Source: Hirudinaria manillensis (taxonomy: Eukaryota; Annelida; Clitellata; Hirudinida; Hirudinidae). From it: a stretch of DNA of 64,000 bases. This document shows, in pieces, positions 43,457 to 55,229 of this stretch. Where the stretch lies: contig CM067527.1 in the NCBI GenBank assembly GCA_034509925.1, positions 6,752,501 through 6,816,500 of the forward strand. Reading direction: 5' to 3'. A program made the translations under genes and the position numbers. Each line of letters opens with the position of its first letter. Within the stretch, counting starts at the first letter, position 1. The notes under the pieces are model-generated. The model did no database searches. It saw nothing but the letters and a program-made list of their open reading frames with translations, and had not been told where the DNA came from.

Positions 43457-45525
43457 TGTTGGTAATTAAATTTAATGATGTTTCAACGTTTTATTTGTTT
43501 CTAATAGTTCTTTCAATTTCTGAACTTAAGTAAAGGATCGTAATCATTAATTAATAATAATATTAATAATAATTAATTAATGATAAAGATAATAATAAAT
43601 TATTATTTGATAAATCATAAAGTTAAGCTTATGATGCCGATTTATATTTGAAATAAATTAAATTATCGCTTCATTCAGACACTAGATGAGCTCCAAGTCA
43701 AACTGAAATCGAAGAATAAAGACATTCGAAATTAATTTTCCTTATTTACATTTAATTTAGTTTAATAATTATTTGTTATTTTTAATTTAAATATTTAAAA
43801 TGATGTTTAAATAAATCGTTTATGAAATGATCAATTTTCCTTATCAATACATGAACCGCCTTTTCATTGCAAAATCAGCTTCCGAAACCCATCTTTGACA
43901 TGAACACTATTACACGAACAAATATTAAACATTTTTAACCTAAAAGATTTTAAAATTACTTAAGATGAAAACATTATTACATGTCATTTCTTTGCACCGC
44001 AAATGTTTGCTACAAATAAATATGTAGATACTTTTACAATATTGCTATATCAAGTTTAAATAAAAGATAGATTATTGGATATTTGTTTCAGATATAAATA
44101 TATTTGTATTAAAAGTTAAACAATGAGAATGATGTAAAATTAATTTAAAAGTGAAAAGCTAAGAATTAAATAGGTTCGGTATAAAGCAGATAAAAAGTGC
44201 TAATCAATAATGACATTGTTATTCTTAATGGTGTCAGTATTCTTAATATCATCATCATGGAATAATGTATGAAATAATAATTTTATGTAATGAGCAAGGT
44301 CCATTAGATGACTTCTTCGAACTGAGAATAAAGTCTTATATAAAGATTTTGAAGTCTTGAATTTAAAATTATCTGGAACTGTCAAAATAAAATATCGATG
44401 GACACATATACATAGCAACTGAAGTTCTTCTTGCGTTTTGAAAGAACGGCTGGCAGTTTTTGAAAGAGAATTCATTTGGGAAGTTACGTCAGTTCCGTGA
44501 ACAGTTGGCTCTCTGGTCTTTGCTGAAAATGATACCGAAGGGGATTCTGACAGAATCACTTTTGATGAAATTGAAGTGGAGCTTTCACGATGCGAGGAAC
44601 AAGAAGAGGAGGATAATATTAACAAATTTGAGTCCTAATTGATAGAGGGAAGTCAGGCAATTGTCGAGCAAACCAAGAAGGTATCCCCAATTTTATTTTC
44701 TATTTTATAGATGTAGAATGCGGGAACCTCAAAAACCATCGACATGAGATGTACGTATCGAATATTACGATATGTGCATCCAGGTGTCGGTGAGGTTATA
44801 GGTATCGTTTGGCTTGGTCTCAGCTTGTCGCTTCCCCAAGACGGAGGATGTTCAGAAGTGCAGGTTCCAGATGTGATGGTGACTTAGGTGGCAGACCTCG
44901 TAGTTGACATTTCCGAAGTTGCCAAAAACGTTCCTAGGAGAAGGCATTTAAATTAACTGAATAGCTGCTCAATAAACGTGATCTTTCATTTATTAGTTTT
45001 AGGGATGTCGGTCAGATTTTAATTGCGACTTTTGTTGAGCAGCAATCGACATAACTTTAAACAAGGTGGAAAGATTTTGTTTATTTCTTTCCAGCGATCA
45101 AATACAAAACTTTTTATATTTTTGTTTATTTGCTCTAGTGAATGTTATTAAATATGAATAAGCAATGCATAATACACAATTTTAATAAAGCAGAAATGAC
45201 TCTAGTGTCAATGTACTTAATATGGTCAAATTTATATTCCACGTACATGAATATTTGGCAAATTTGTCATCAGTTTTCTAGAAATCTAAACACAAATCCG
45301 CTTTTATTATAAAATTATTGGCTTCATTCAATATTCTACCTGATTTCGTATCTGTTTGCCTTAAGAATTGCTTGTTCGGAAATGTTTTGTGAAGTTTGTT
45401 AATAACCTCATTACTTATATTAAGAACACAATGTCAATCGATGGTGTTTTCATAAAAAACAAAAAAAAAACAACATAAATAATACTTCCACTTAGAAAAA
45501 GAATTCAGAATCCTCGCAAACCTCT
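43457..45525. other. intergenic between cluster gene 2 and the relic
   Basis: AT-rich with two coding-like scraps. At 43682-43738 a CAG acceptor is followed by a 19-codon Lys-rich frame ending in TAA. At about 44500-44637 a plus frame of about 45 codons ends in an acidic tail (S-R-C-E-E-Q-E-E-E-D) with a stop at 44637. Neither resembles the family or a known protein. A GC-richer block at 44740-44950 is also unexplained. Confidence 0.35.
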
Positions 45526-45533
45526 TATAAATA
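45526..45533 (+). promoter_or_regulatory. TATA box of the dead relic
   Basis: TATAAATA 38 nt upstream of where the start codon of the relic's signal exon would be (45564). Confidence 0.65.
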
Positions 45534-45789
45534 CCCCGTAAATGATCGAGTTATCACTAAAAAACTATTTACTTAAAATTATTTCTCGTTCTGTTCGCTG
45601 TCGCTGTTAAGGTTTCAGGATGGGTTTAACTTGGATATTGGTCTTGATATTATCTAATAAAATTAAAATGTATTCATTGTTTTGTTTGAACTTAATGTTT
45701 ACTAGCATTAAATTTATTATTTATGACCAATTGATAACCTGTTATAAACAGTGATTATCTTTAAGCTGCCTTTAAGCTGTCTTTAAGCA

Positions 45790-45825
45790 TTAGGGTTAGG
45801 GTTAGTGTTAGGGTTAAGGTTAGTG
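45790..45825. repeat. interstitial telomere-type (TTAGGG)n run at a deletion junction
   Basis: About six hexamers, TTAGGG with variants TTAGTG and TTAAGG. It lies between relic intron-1-like and intron-5-like sequence. Confidence 0.85.
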
Positions 45826-46110
45826 ATAGTGTCTGGGTAAAGCTTTCATTACAAAATAATTCACAGAATCATTTAAATGTGCAATCATTGTCAAAGTGAT
45901 ATCAAATGTTTTGGAGTTAAGTTAATTATTTGAGCACCATAAAAACATATTTTATAAAGCCTAAAATATAATTTGGGCGAGTGTAATACTCATTTCCTAA
46001 ATATTATGGAAAGTTCTGCAGGAGAATTTATCACGTAACCAAAATGAAACGACAGTTTTTTAATAGAACACAATGTTGAAGGCATAAGAACATCCTTAAT
46101 TAAAATCCTT

Positions 46111-46481
46111 TTGTGCATATACGTATATTTATTTTATAATTGTTTTGCTCAGACGTTTGAAGGTGGAGTTGTTTTACAGCTTTACAATTGATCTCAACAA
46201 TAGGGTTTCCCGTGGATTTGATGCATTCACTATCTGAAAATATTTTGTGGACCAAGTTTGATGAAAAACTTTCAGATCAAATTGTGGAGAAAAAGTTTTA
46301 ACTTTTTCATCAGTTATTTTTAAGCAAACATCATGGCAGCCTTTTTTTTTTATAAAGGCAAACTTTAGCAAACATAAAGCCATCTACAATGATCGATTAT
46401 ATTTTTGTGCTAGATTTGTTTAAAAGAATCAGTTTATTTAATATGCAAATAAATTGATTAAATTCGAAAATTCGCTTACTT
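46111..46481. other. spacer upstream of cluster gene 3 with a minus-strand family-like frame
   Basis: The minus frame 46174-46383 reads ...L-K-I-T-D-E-K-V... and K-V-F-H-Q-T-W..., loosely recalling family exon 4 (F-D-I-H-D-E-R-V ... K-C-F-D-T-W). The match is weak and no splice sites were confirmed. Confidence 0.3.
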
Positions 46482-46489
46482 AATAAATA
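46482..46489 (+). promoter_or_regulatory. TATA-like box of cluster gene 3
   Basis: AATAAATA 40 nt upstream of the ATG at 46522, a weaker variant of the box in the other copies. Confidence 0.5.
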
Positions 46490-46521
46490 GGTCATAATTT
46501 GACTGCTTTTGCAAAGAAAAC

Positions 46522-49500
46522 ATGATTTGGTCAAAACTCTGTGTCTTCTTGCTTGCCGCCGCTTTTGTGAAGTCAGGTAAGCAATTAGATGTTACAATTT
46601 ATTACATTCATTATATTTCTCAGGCTGTAAAGGTGAGAAGTTGCATGCAAATTAGCGGGTCGGGTCGGCATTTTAAAGGGAGAAATTCTCCGAATCTTCT
46701 TTGTTCATTAAAGAACTATTCTGCCAAAACCGAATCTTGATATTCATACTCTGTTTTGGTGGAAATCGAAAAAACCCATAAATGCTCAATTTCTCGATTA
46801 GCAAAAATATTTGCTGCATAGACGTCCAAAAGTGGCCACATGGGCGGGTTGCTGAATTCGTTTAAATTTCCAATTGTTCTGCTTTAATTCAATGAACTTT
46901 ATCAAAGTTCGAAAGAGTTTTGCTTTTCAAACTCTGTTTAGCTAAACTTAACGAAGAACAAAAAATGAAAAATTTTTGCTAAAACAAAATAGAATGTTTA
47001 AACATGTGTCAGTAGAAGTTAAATTGAATTTTGAATTTAATTTATGAAATAATAAAATTAAAATGATTTCATTGTTTAACTTAATGTTTACTAGCATACA
47101 TTTATTGTTTATGACCAATTGATAAGCTGTTATAAACAGTGATTCCCTTTAAGCTGTGATCTTAATTTGAGTTTATTACATGATCATGGATTATATATTT
47201 TTTTTCCTAAATCAGAAAGGGATCGGTACTTAATATTCTCGTCAACCGAGACCGGTGTCTTCACAACATTGTACAAAACGCAATTCAATTTCCGCAATCC
47301 CGAGAGGCTCTTAACGATCCCTAATTTCTCTAAACCGTTGGACAACCTGTTCATCAATCGTAGTGACAATGGAGATTTTTTATTTTGGAGTCATAAAGAA
47401 TCAGATGTTATCGGATCTTACGACATAACTAACAACAAATCGAATTTTATTTCTATCTCAGATGGTTAGATTTGTAAATATTTTATTTTTGTAAACGTTC
47501 AGGGAGAATGGTAAAATCGCGGTCAAGTAAGGCTAATTACAAGTACTGTGTATTTTAATATTTTTTGTTAACTCCAATATACTAAACATTGATTGTGATA
47601 AATTTCAATATTTTTGAAAGAACACTAAATGAGATAGTATGTCAAATCTTCAATAGAGAATAGTGCATGATTTACCATCATTACCCGACATGTCACCACA
47701 TTTAAAAAATTTTGATCTCTTTCCCACACACTGTTGGCATTTTTTTTTTCAAACATATACATTTTTTCTGCCAAAGTTTAATTTGATTGAAAGCATTTTT
47801 AATATACTTAAATTGCTGCCTCACGTTTTTTATTAAAACTTTTGGAAATCTCTTTAACAATCAATCCTTGCCAATCTATGCGGCGTCGTTGCACGAGTAT
47901 AATCCACCAAACCTTTTCAAAGAATAGACCTATATAAGCGACAACATTAACTGATCTTTGGTAGAAATAGATTTTCAATTTATGGCCTCCAATTTAGCAA
48001 GGTTTACAAATTCGTTTCAATCTACTAAACGAAACTTTAAGCTCCTTTAATATATTTTATTATTTTATTTTTATAATCAAATACTTATAAAGAAATATCT
48101 TGCCATCCAGTTGGCATTTCTTGACATCTTAAAACATTTAAATGATAAAAGTTTGTTACAGTGCCCCCTACTGCCCAAAACAAACAAAGCGGGATTAATA
48201 ATTAATTCCTTAATCAGTAGGTACAATAAATATAATGTACCTATGCCCTATTAAACATGATTCCCAATAGATTTAGGCCGCAATTAGAACTTCACTAAAT
48301 TTATAAAATAAGAACGAAAACGTTTAAAAGGGTAAATTAACATTACTCTTGTATTTATTGAACACTTATTAGTAAAATTCAAGTAGAACATGGTGAGCAT
48401 GACATAAAAACAAACTATTGAGTTTATAGTTTGCTTAATTTAAATATCAAACATGCTCTACCCGATGCCATCCGCTGACGTAGAAAAATCCTTTTTCTAC
48501 CTAACTTATATTTTGGAAATTGATGGTTGAATGACGTAAACAAACCATTTGCAGCTAGAGAAGGAGTGTTTCTTGGTCCTGGTAAATACGATCAAATGTA
48601 CTTTTATCTCCCAAAAAATAAAATTGTCAGAGTTTATAAATTCCATGATCGAAAGTACTTGTGGGACTGGCTTGGCCTGAATAATATAGACACTGATATG
48701 AAGTGCATGACCAGAGATCCATGCCAAAATGAGTTTGATATAGCTAATATTCTTTTGAAATGTTTTACTTATTAATATAATTATTAATTAATTGTAGATT
48801 AGTGCTTTTTGCCGCTTGTTCTGATAACCAATATGTTTCGTATAAGATTGATATTTTGAAGCACACAATTTTGGAAAGGAAACCTATGTCCCAATGCTTC
48901 GATACTTGGAGAATTATGCCGAATGGTTTGGATATATTCAGATTAAACGCATTTATTTCAATAACATTAATGCATACAAAACTCTTTGACTTACTTTAGC
49001 CACAATAATTTATTGTAATTATTGTTTAATTTTGTGATCATTGTCATTTTTTGTATCAAAAAATATGTTTAAATTTACCAGTTTTATAAAATATAAAAAT
49101 ATAAACGTTCTAAGATATACTTCAATAATTTCCTTTTCGTCAAGTCATCACAACTTTATTTCTCAAAATATATTATTCATCTGTCGTCTGTTTTTTTTTT
49201 AATGCAGAACGTAATTCAATATTTTTGGCATGAAATGAAGAAATATTTTTCAAGTTTTGAGTGCATTTTATACTTTCAGTTGAAGTGGTATTTGCTGTAA
49301 AAGATTCTAAAATTTATGAATCAAAGTCTGGCGAGTTTAAGTTAAGGCATGATGCTAACAAAACTATTGTCGGTTTTGCTCTCGGAAATAACGAAATATT
49401 CTACACTACTCATGAGTCTGGGTAAAGCTTTCATTACAAAATATTTCGCAGAATCATTAAAATATGCAATCATTGTCAAAGTGATATCAAATATTTTGGA

Positions 49501-49844
49501 GTTAAGTTAATTATTAATCATATAAATATATTACGTAAAGCCTAAAATATAATTTTGGCGAATTTAATACTCATTCCGTAAATAATTTGGATTGTTTTGC
49601 AGGAAAATTTATCACTTAACCAAAATAAAGGAACAGTTGGAAATAATAGAACACAATGTTAGAGGCACAATAACATCCTTAGTTGTTTTTCAAAGTGAGT
49701 TATTTTCACACATTTATTATTTATAATACTATTAGATATCTTTGATCAAAAGGGATTCAAAAAGGACTTGCAATTCATCATATAAACCTTTTATAATAAC
49801 GAAGAAATTGGCAGTTGCATTTATTGTCAGTCCATATTTTATGA
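46522..49844 (+). CDS. secreted-family cluster gene 3, one intact module
   Basis: Model: join(46522..46576, 47216..47464, 48555..48732, 48798..48925, 49280..49421, 49603..49694, 49831..49844), 285 aa. Exon 1 (55 nt) is a signal peptide (MIWSKLCVFLLAAAFVKS). Exon 2 has Y-L-I-F-S and L-F-W-S. Exon 3 has Y-F-Y-L-P and V-Y-K-F, and a conserved Cys in M-K-C. Exon 4 has F-A-A-C-S and C-F-D-T-W. Exon 5 has G-N-N-E-I-F-Y-T-T. The final 14-nt exon (I-H-I-L-stop) is chosen because its acceptor and phase fit and AATAAA follows. Remains of what looks like its second module lie at 52272-52668 behind a Helitron-like insertion, so this gene may once have had two modules. Confidence 0.65.
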
Positions 49845-50697
49845 ATAAATATATTATTTTTAAATTTATAAATTAAAAAAATAAAAATTTATTTGCCATT
49901 TTTACTAAATAGATGAAGTTAGTAAAACATCGAGGTGTTAAATGGAACAGCCAGAAGTATCCCTGTATCTGTAATCCAAATTCAACATTGAATGAACATT
50001 GTCTGTTTTGATCATAATTTGAATTCAAACATATTTTTCTGCCAATGACTATGAAATAAATAAATTCTCGCAAATGAATTTAATTTCTAATTTGAACAGT
50101 AATTGTTTAAATACATGAACAAAATACATTAAGGACAAAATGAGCAGGAAAACGAACAGAAATACAATTGGTGATCATTGAGATATTTTTTAAGATACTT
50201 TAAGATATTGTTAAACAACTGCCAAAGAAATATGTGTGTCCATCAGTGGCATGGAGAGGTTTTTAAAATTTTGGATGAGGCTGAAACTTCCACTGTCGTG
50301 GTATTAACATATTGGTAATATTTTGTCCGGCCGGATGTCCCGGTCGATTCATTTCCTTTCTGGACTTTTTTCCACCTTCGTTTATAGGAGGCATTCCTTG
50401 GCCTTCTTAAGTCGAGTGTTGATAGCTGGAATTCGGGGACACAGAAAGCCTTTAAAAGGCTTCTACTTGAACCTATAGACTTCTGTTGCATGAGGCTCTA
50501 TTTGGCCTTCTTAGGATGTCTTCGTCCATCTCAGTTGACGGCCATCAGCGGTCATGATGGCTTTTTATTTTAAAGAAAACATACAAACTTTGAGGAACTT
50601 TTTAATAACAAAGCTTTTACTCAGTGTTTCTAAATATGTTTCAACATCAAATGTAGTATCAGGTTATTTTGTCTAAGACACGTATATTTATTTTATA
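49845..50697. other. spacer before the Helitron-like relic
   Basis: AT-rich to about 50230, then a GC-richer block at about 50240-50560 holding two copies of TGGCCTTCTTA (about 50399 and 50502) and an 82-codon minus-strand frame of no known family. The block may be part of a dispersed repeat. Confidence 0.4.
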
Positions 50698-52271
50698 CTA
50701 GCGGTATCTAACCACCCATTGCCGTGGCTCAATCTGATTAAATTGAAAAGACAGAAATTTAGTACACATCTTCTAATGTTTATTTTTATAATTTCATAAT
50801 TTTTGCGGGTAAACGATATTTTTAATTATTTTGATCATGCATAAATATAGACAATGCCGGATCTAGAACCCGACTCTAGTAACATATTATTGTCCATGCG
50901 AGAAGCAATCCGTGCCTAGATCTAAACCACACAATTCCAAAGATTGTCCATGAGATTTATTTATTGTGATTGCAAATGCCAATGGAATTGGGAATTGTAA
51001 TCTCTTAAATTGAAATCATTGACACATCCGTTGGAATCATAGAAATGCGAAAAATGAAGGTGTCTTCATCTTTCATAGGTCCTGTCAAGATCGTTTCTTC
51101 TAGGACTTATTGCTCATTAATGTTTTTACTGCAAGCCGTGTGCCATTACAAAGCTTTGGTTGATTGATATTTCGCAACGTGATAATCAGCCAACATTCCG
51201 CTGCAGTAAGTGTGGTGGAAGCCCTGGCAATCGATTGAATTTAAAAATTCTGTTGGATATTTAAGAGCTTCATCTGCTCCCGTGACGGTATCGATGGACG
51301 CGACTGTCTCACTTTGAATATTGGATTTAATAATGTTATTCAGTTCTTAGACGTCTTTGTTTTTGGCCGCAAGAATAGCTAGTTCTCTCGGCCAATCATG
51401 ATTCTTATAAATGGTTTGAATTTTTCAACCAATTCTTCTTTTGACGTCACTAAATTGCAGAAATTATGAGGCAACGAAATTCGTCCTGAAATCAGATCAA
51501 CCAATTTCGCATTTGTATTACTGCTAACTTACCTCCATTTGTCGACCTTCTTCTGTATAAATAATATCCATCATATCCTTTAACTGTGGTGGAAACCAAT
51601 TATGATGTTCTTTTTCCTCCTTTGTCTATCATCATTGTTTTCAATCTTGGTATTTATGTTAATGGCTGAACCCTGAACTTTTCCTACATCAGTTGTGAGA
51701 GTTTAAACTTTGTTTGGAAACAAACTGCTCCAAATGTTTTGTTTATTCTCAAGTTTCTTCCAGCTTTTGGACGGAGAGTTTGTTTAATTTCTTCAAGTTT
51801 TGTTGCAGAACATTTATTTGTTTTCCTTAGTCTCTGATGGTTTCGCACGGGGTATCAGTTGTTTTGAAAATAGTTTTCAACTCTTCAATATATTTAGTAA
51901 GTCTTTTCAACTGGTCTTTCGTGTGCTTTGAATTCCATTCAATAAATTTCTTCAATTCAAAGGTTTTACTGATACAGTTTCTAGAAGAAACAAACCAAGG
52001 ATAAATTTAACATAAAAATGTCATAAAATTATTTAATTTTATTATTTTAATAAAAATTTAAATGTTCGTCTGTTCCACATCCAATGGATGGCAAGAATTT
52101 CGAATATAACGCATTTGCACCTGATATTGTCGTGTCATTTATTTGAAACCTATGTAAAAAACACTCCTCTAATCGAGTAATACGTTGTGTCAAAATTTCA
52201 AATCAATTGGTTAAGAAGTTTCAGAGAACATTCATTTGATATAAACATACATCGCATTTTTATTTATATAG
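50698..52271 (-). mobile_element. Helitron-like element relic with Pif1-type helicase remnants
   Basis: On minus, broken frames read in order T-G-A-D-E-A-L-K-Y-P-T-E-F-L-N-S, then P-K-L-C-N-G-T-R-L-A-V-K, then [13 protein letters not shown], then [10 protein letters not shown] and C-F-S-H-G-Q. This is the C-terminal helicase pattern of Helitron Rep-Hel proteins (C-N-G-T-R-L and S-Q-G-Q-S boxes). Many stops and shifts mean it is dead. The minus-strand 3' end is CTAG followed by T (50698), as in Helitron CTRR ends, preceded by a short possible hairpin. The other edge, TTTTTATTTATATAG, abuts a truncated family exon at 52272. Confidence 0.75.
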
Positions 52272-52668
52272 AAGATTTACGGTGAAGGACTACAAAGGCT
52301 TTTCTTTGTTTTATAAACTTGGTTTTGACCTTAAAAAACTTGAATTTCTTGCGAGAACTCCTAATTTTAGTGCACCATTTGACAAACTGTACTTGAGTTC
52401 AAATGTACTGTATTGGAGTTATAAGAAATCAGATGCAGTTGGTCGTCTAGATATATCCAGCAAAAAAGAGCAATTCATTTCCATTCCTGAAGGTTAATAT
52501 TTCGAATTTCAAACACGGTTGAACATATTGTTGGGTTATAACAATATTTATGGGAATTCATGACTGTCGCAGCCAGAATGGGTACATTTGTTGGGCTTGG
52601 ACATGACAATAACTTACACTTTTATTCTCCCGAATCAAAAACATTCGCTGTTTATGCGAATGACTTTA
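52272..52668 (+). pseudogene. decayed second module of cluster gene 3 (exons 2-3)
   Basis: 52272-52492 is the family exon 2 without its start: it lacks the Y-L-I-Y-A part but keeps V-L-Y-W-S-Y-K-K-S-D and the E-G end with a GT donor. The 5' cut coincides with the Helitron-like edge, and the frame no longer fits a phase-1 junction. 52573-52674 is the first half of exon 3 (G-T-F-V-G-L-G ... L-H-F-Y-S-P-E-S-K) ending in a stop where a LINE scrap begins. Exons 4-6 are not found. Confidence 0.8.
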
Positions 52669-52760
52669 CGAACTAATCGTATGGAGGAGGGATAGGGAGT
52701 TCCAGAGTTTCAATGCCAAAGACAATAAAAACAATCAAAAAATTCATAACTATAGCTTGT
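52669..52760 (-). mobile_element. LINE 3' scrap
   Basis: Minus frame with A-L-K-L-W-N-S-L-S-L and an I-S-S end, the C-terminal pattern of a CR1/Jockey-type reverse transcriptase (W-N-S-L-P). It cuts the family exon 3 remnant. Confidence 0.6.
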
Positions 52761-52891
52761 TGACTAGTTTTAATGTTATCTGATAGATATTATGTATTTG
52801 TAATGCATCGGTTAGTATGACACGTCAATATCGTAAAGGGATTCGTAACGTTCAAATAAGCTTTTTGACTCTACTTGTTAATATAGCATAT

Positions 52892-53187
52892 TGTTGGATC
52901 CCTGGATCCAGATAATTGAAGAATAATTAAAATTATATTGCTGATTAATTAATTTAGTAATTAATTAAATTTATTGGCGATATAATATGATAATTAATTA
53001 ATGGGTACTATTCAGAGTCCTTGGTTATGAATCTCGACAGAGTTATCTCGAAAAGCAGAGCGAGAGTAAGAGAAACAGCAGATTCCAAGACTTAGACAAT
53101 TAGGCATTGTACATCTTCCAAGCCATCTCAACACTTTCAAATAAACCTGACCTTCCATAATTAGTTTGAGGACTCCGGGTTATTACA
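52892..53187 (+). mobile_element. solo LTR of a related Gypsy element
   Basis: Starts TGTTGGATCCCTGGATCC and ends CTCCGGGTTATTACA, with ends closely similar to the full element's LTR (TGTTGGATCCCTGACATT ... CCCCGGGTTACAACA). It is flanked by ATAT on both sides (52888-52891 and 53188-53191), a 4-bp target duplication. It is 296 bp, longer than the 221-bp LTRs, so it is a different subfamily. Confidence 0.85.
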
Positions 53188-53639
53188 ATATCATCTATCT
53201 TCTATCATTTCGTAAAATTTATTATAAGGATTTGATACCTCACATTAACTTTATCTATCTGAGAGCTAGATTTATTGATACTCCAAAGACTACATACGGT
53301 AGTTTGTTGTCCCAATAATGCGAACAAGAAAATCAGTTGCCACTGTTTCGCTAATTTGTCTGCCTCAGCTAAAAAATAAGTCTTATTGACGAATTGAAGA
53401 GTTTCTTAACAGGATTGAAAAAATGCAAAGCTCTTCATTATACCAAACTAATGCTGATTCAAAACAGAAAACATTACAATCAACATTCAGCAAGTAAATG
53501 CCTTACTATACTGAGTGATAATATAAATGCTTGAAAATCACAAGTTAACCCTAATAGAATGCTTGAATACACAAAGAAGCAATTTTTAGAAAAATAACTT
53601 TGCATGACTTTGTTAAAACAGATATAACTTATCCAAAAT

Positions 53640-53972
53640 TCAAATCCTAGAAAGAGTGAAAAAGAATACTTTTAGGTTGAGATGCATGTACCAATACGTC
53701 AAAGTGCCGTTTCATTAATAGAACTGCAAAGTTAAGGAACACTTTTCCCGATGAGCTGGTGTCGTCAAACACCTTTTATCGGTTTAGAAACTCTAATTTA
53801 AAAAATTGATCTGAACAGGTTCCTAGCAGGTTCAAAGCAAACAAAATTGAAAAGTTTTTATGGAACCATCTCACTCGCCCTGCCAGAATGTTATTTTTTC
53901 TTCTAAATATTGTTGGTCATATTAGTGGCCCTTTTAGTGTCCTTTGACTGGCTGGTAGAATAAATAAATTAA
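53640..53972 (+). mobile_element. LINE 3' end fragment
   Basis: The frame 53708-53809 reads R-F-I-N-R-T-A-K-L-R-N-T-F-P-D-E-L and F-Y-R-F-R-N, the end of a non-LTR reverse transcriptase, followed by a UTR ending in an AAATAAATAAATT tail. Confidence 0.6.
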
Positions 53973-53975
53973 TAA

Positions 53976-55188
53976 GTTCTCATTTCTCCGAAAACATTCA
54001 ATTCAATTGATTCAATCGCTTATAAACACTTATTCTTTTAATAAATTATTAAAATAATTCTCTCTCTCTCTCTCCTCTTTTTTCATCAACTCCCTCCACC
54101 TCATTCAAAATGCCATGCTAGTCCTGCTCAATATTAACCTCAAAAGTTCCGTCTGAATCCAAAACATTGGTTTCTCATTCCTGATATAGTCACTTTCAAG
54201 AAATCAATCATTACCAATCATACGTCTATTATGCCCCATTATGCCCCAACTACAAAGAGTTGCATGGCCCCGCAAAAGTCCAGTCTCACAGGCGGGAGTT
54301 TGAATGGGCCTGGCCGGCATTCAGCACTGCAAAGCGGGCTTCGGTATATAGGATTTCTTTCAATTATTCTTTTAAAATATTTTCAATAAAAAACACAAAA
54401 GTTAAGAGTATGGATAAAACTCTATGGAAAATCATCTTGATGTTGTTCAGAGCATTTCAAAGATAAAGGGTGGGTTTTATTGTGGTCGTGTAAGAAATCA
54501 ATAAATATAAGTTATCTTTTAACAACAAAGTTTAAGATTTTCATAAAATCTGATTTTGTACTTCAGACTGCACAAACTAAAATCACAATATCTCACCTCA
54601 TAAACATTTTATCTCCGAGTATCACAATGTCTAAGATTAGCTTCAAGTCAGTTGATGGAGCAGAAGATTTGATTGAAGTCCTGTGATAATGTTCTTGAAA
54701 GCGGAAAATAATAGAGCCCTGAACGATAATAAATAAGCAAAATTTTTAATAATAAACATTCTAATAAAAATTAATAAATAAATAATGCAAAATAGAAATT
54801 AAATTAACATACATATTACATTTACATATATTTCAATTTAGATAAAATTTGGTAAAAGCATGGCTCATATACAAGCATAATTGGAAACATTATTTACTGA
54901 CTTTAAACTATATTCGTAGACAAACAGAAAATTTATAAGGATTAAATAGCCATTTGATTGCAACCAGTGCAAAACAAACAGAATTGAAAAGTCTTGTTTG
55001 TCAATTGCGTCAATTAACAAAGTCATTTTAAATTTTTATTTACATTTAGAAATTTTAAAGGATTTTAAAGAAGAAAATAAATAATGGATTGTCACGAAAT
55101 AGAATTTTTCCCCGAAAAGGTTGAATTTGTCTCGATGTGATTATTGACTTTAGGTCAAAACGCAGAAATAACTATTGATATGTTCTGT
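53976..55188. other. intergenic before cluster gene 4
   Basis: Contains a CTCTCTC tract at about 54060-54075 and a GC-richer block at 54255-54350. The plus frame 54480-54686 (68 codons) ends in S-V-D-G-A-E-D-L-I-E-V-L and is unrecognised. Otherwise AT-rich with nothing identified. Confidence 0.4.
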
Positions 55189-55196
55189 TATAAATA
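55189..55196 (+). promoter_or_regulatory. TATA box of cluster gene 4
   Basis: TATAAATA 41 nt upstream of the ATG at 55230. Confidence 0.75.
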
Positions 55197-55229
55197 CCTC
55201 CCATCGTGGTAGGTATTCACTGAAGGAAG

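Larger units (their letters stand above)
45526..46110 (+). pseudogene. internally deleted copy of cluster gene 3 (dead relic)
   Basis: A TATA box is followed by a signal-exon remnant at 45564-45618, exactly 55 nt and reading L-F-L-V-L-F-A-V-A-V, but with ACT in place of ATG and GA in place of the GT donor. Sequence at 45656-45769 matches the end of gene 3 intron 1 (47053-47156). It then jumps, through a TTAGGG run, to sequence matching the exon 5 end, intron 5 and exon 6 of gene 3 (45831-46105 against 49415-49690). Exons 2-5 are missing and the exon 6 remnant has a 2-nt shift. Confidence 0.85.

Noticed and set aside
45790..45825. True chromosome end or assembly join at the TTAGGG run
   Set aside because: The run is short, has variant units and is flanked on both sides by related gene-cluster sequence, so it is interstitial.
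54480..54686. Possible exon 6 of the decayed second module of gene 3
   Set aside because: The frame lacks the family's exon 6 pattern (K-I-F-K ... G-K-V-x-x-L) and its splice sites.
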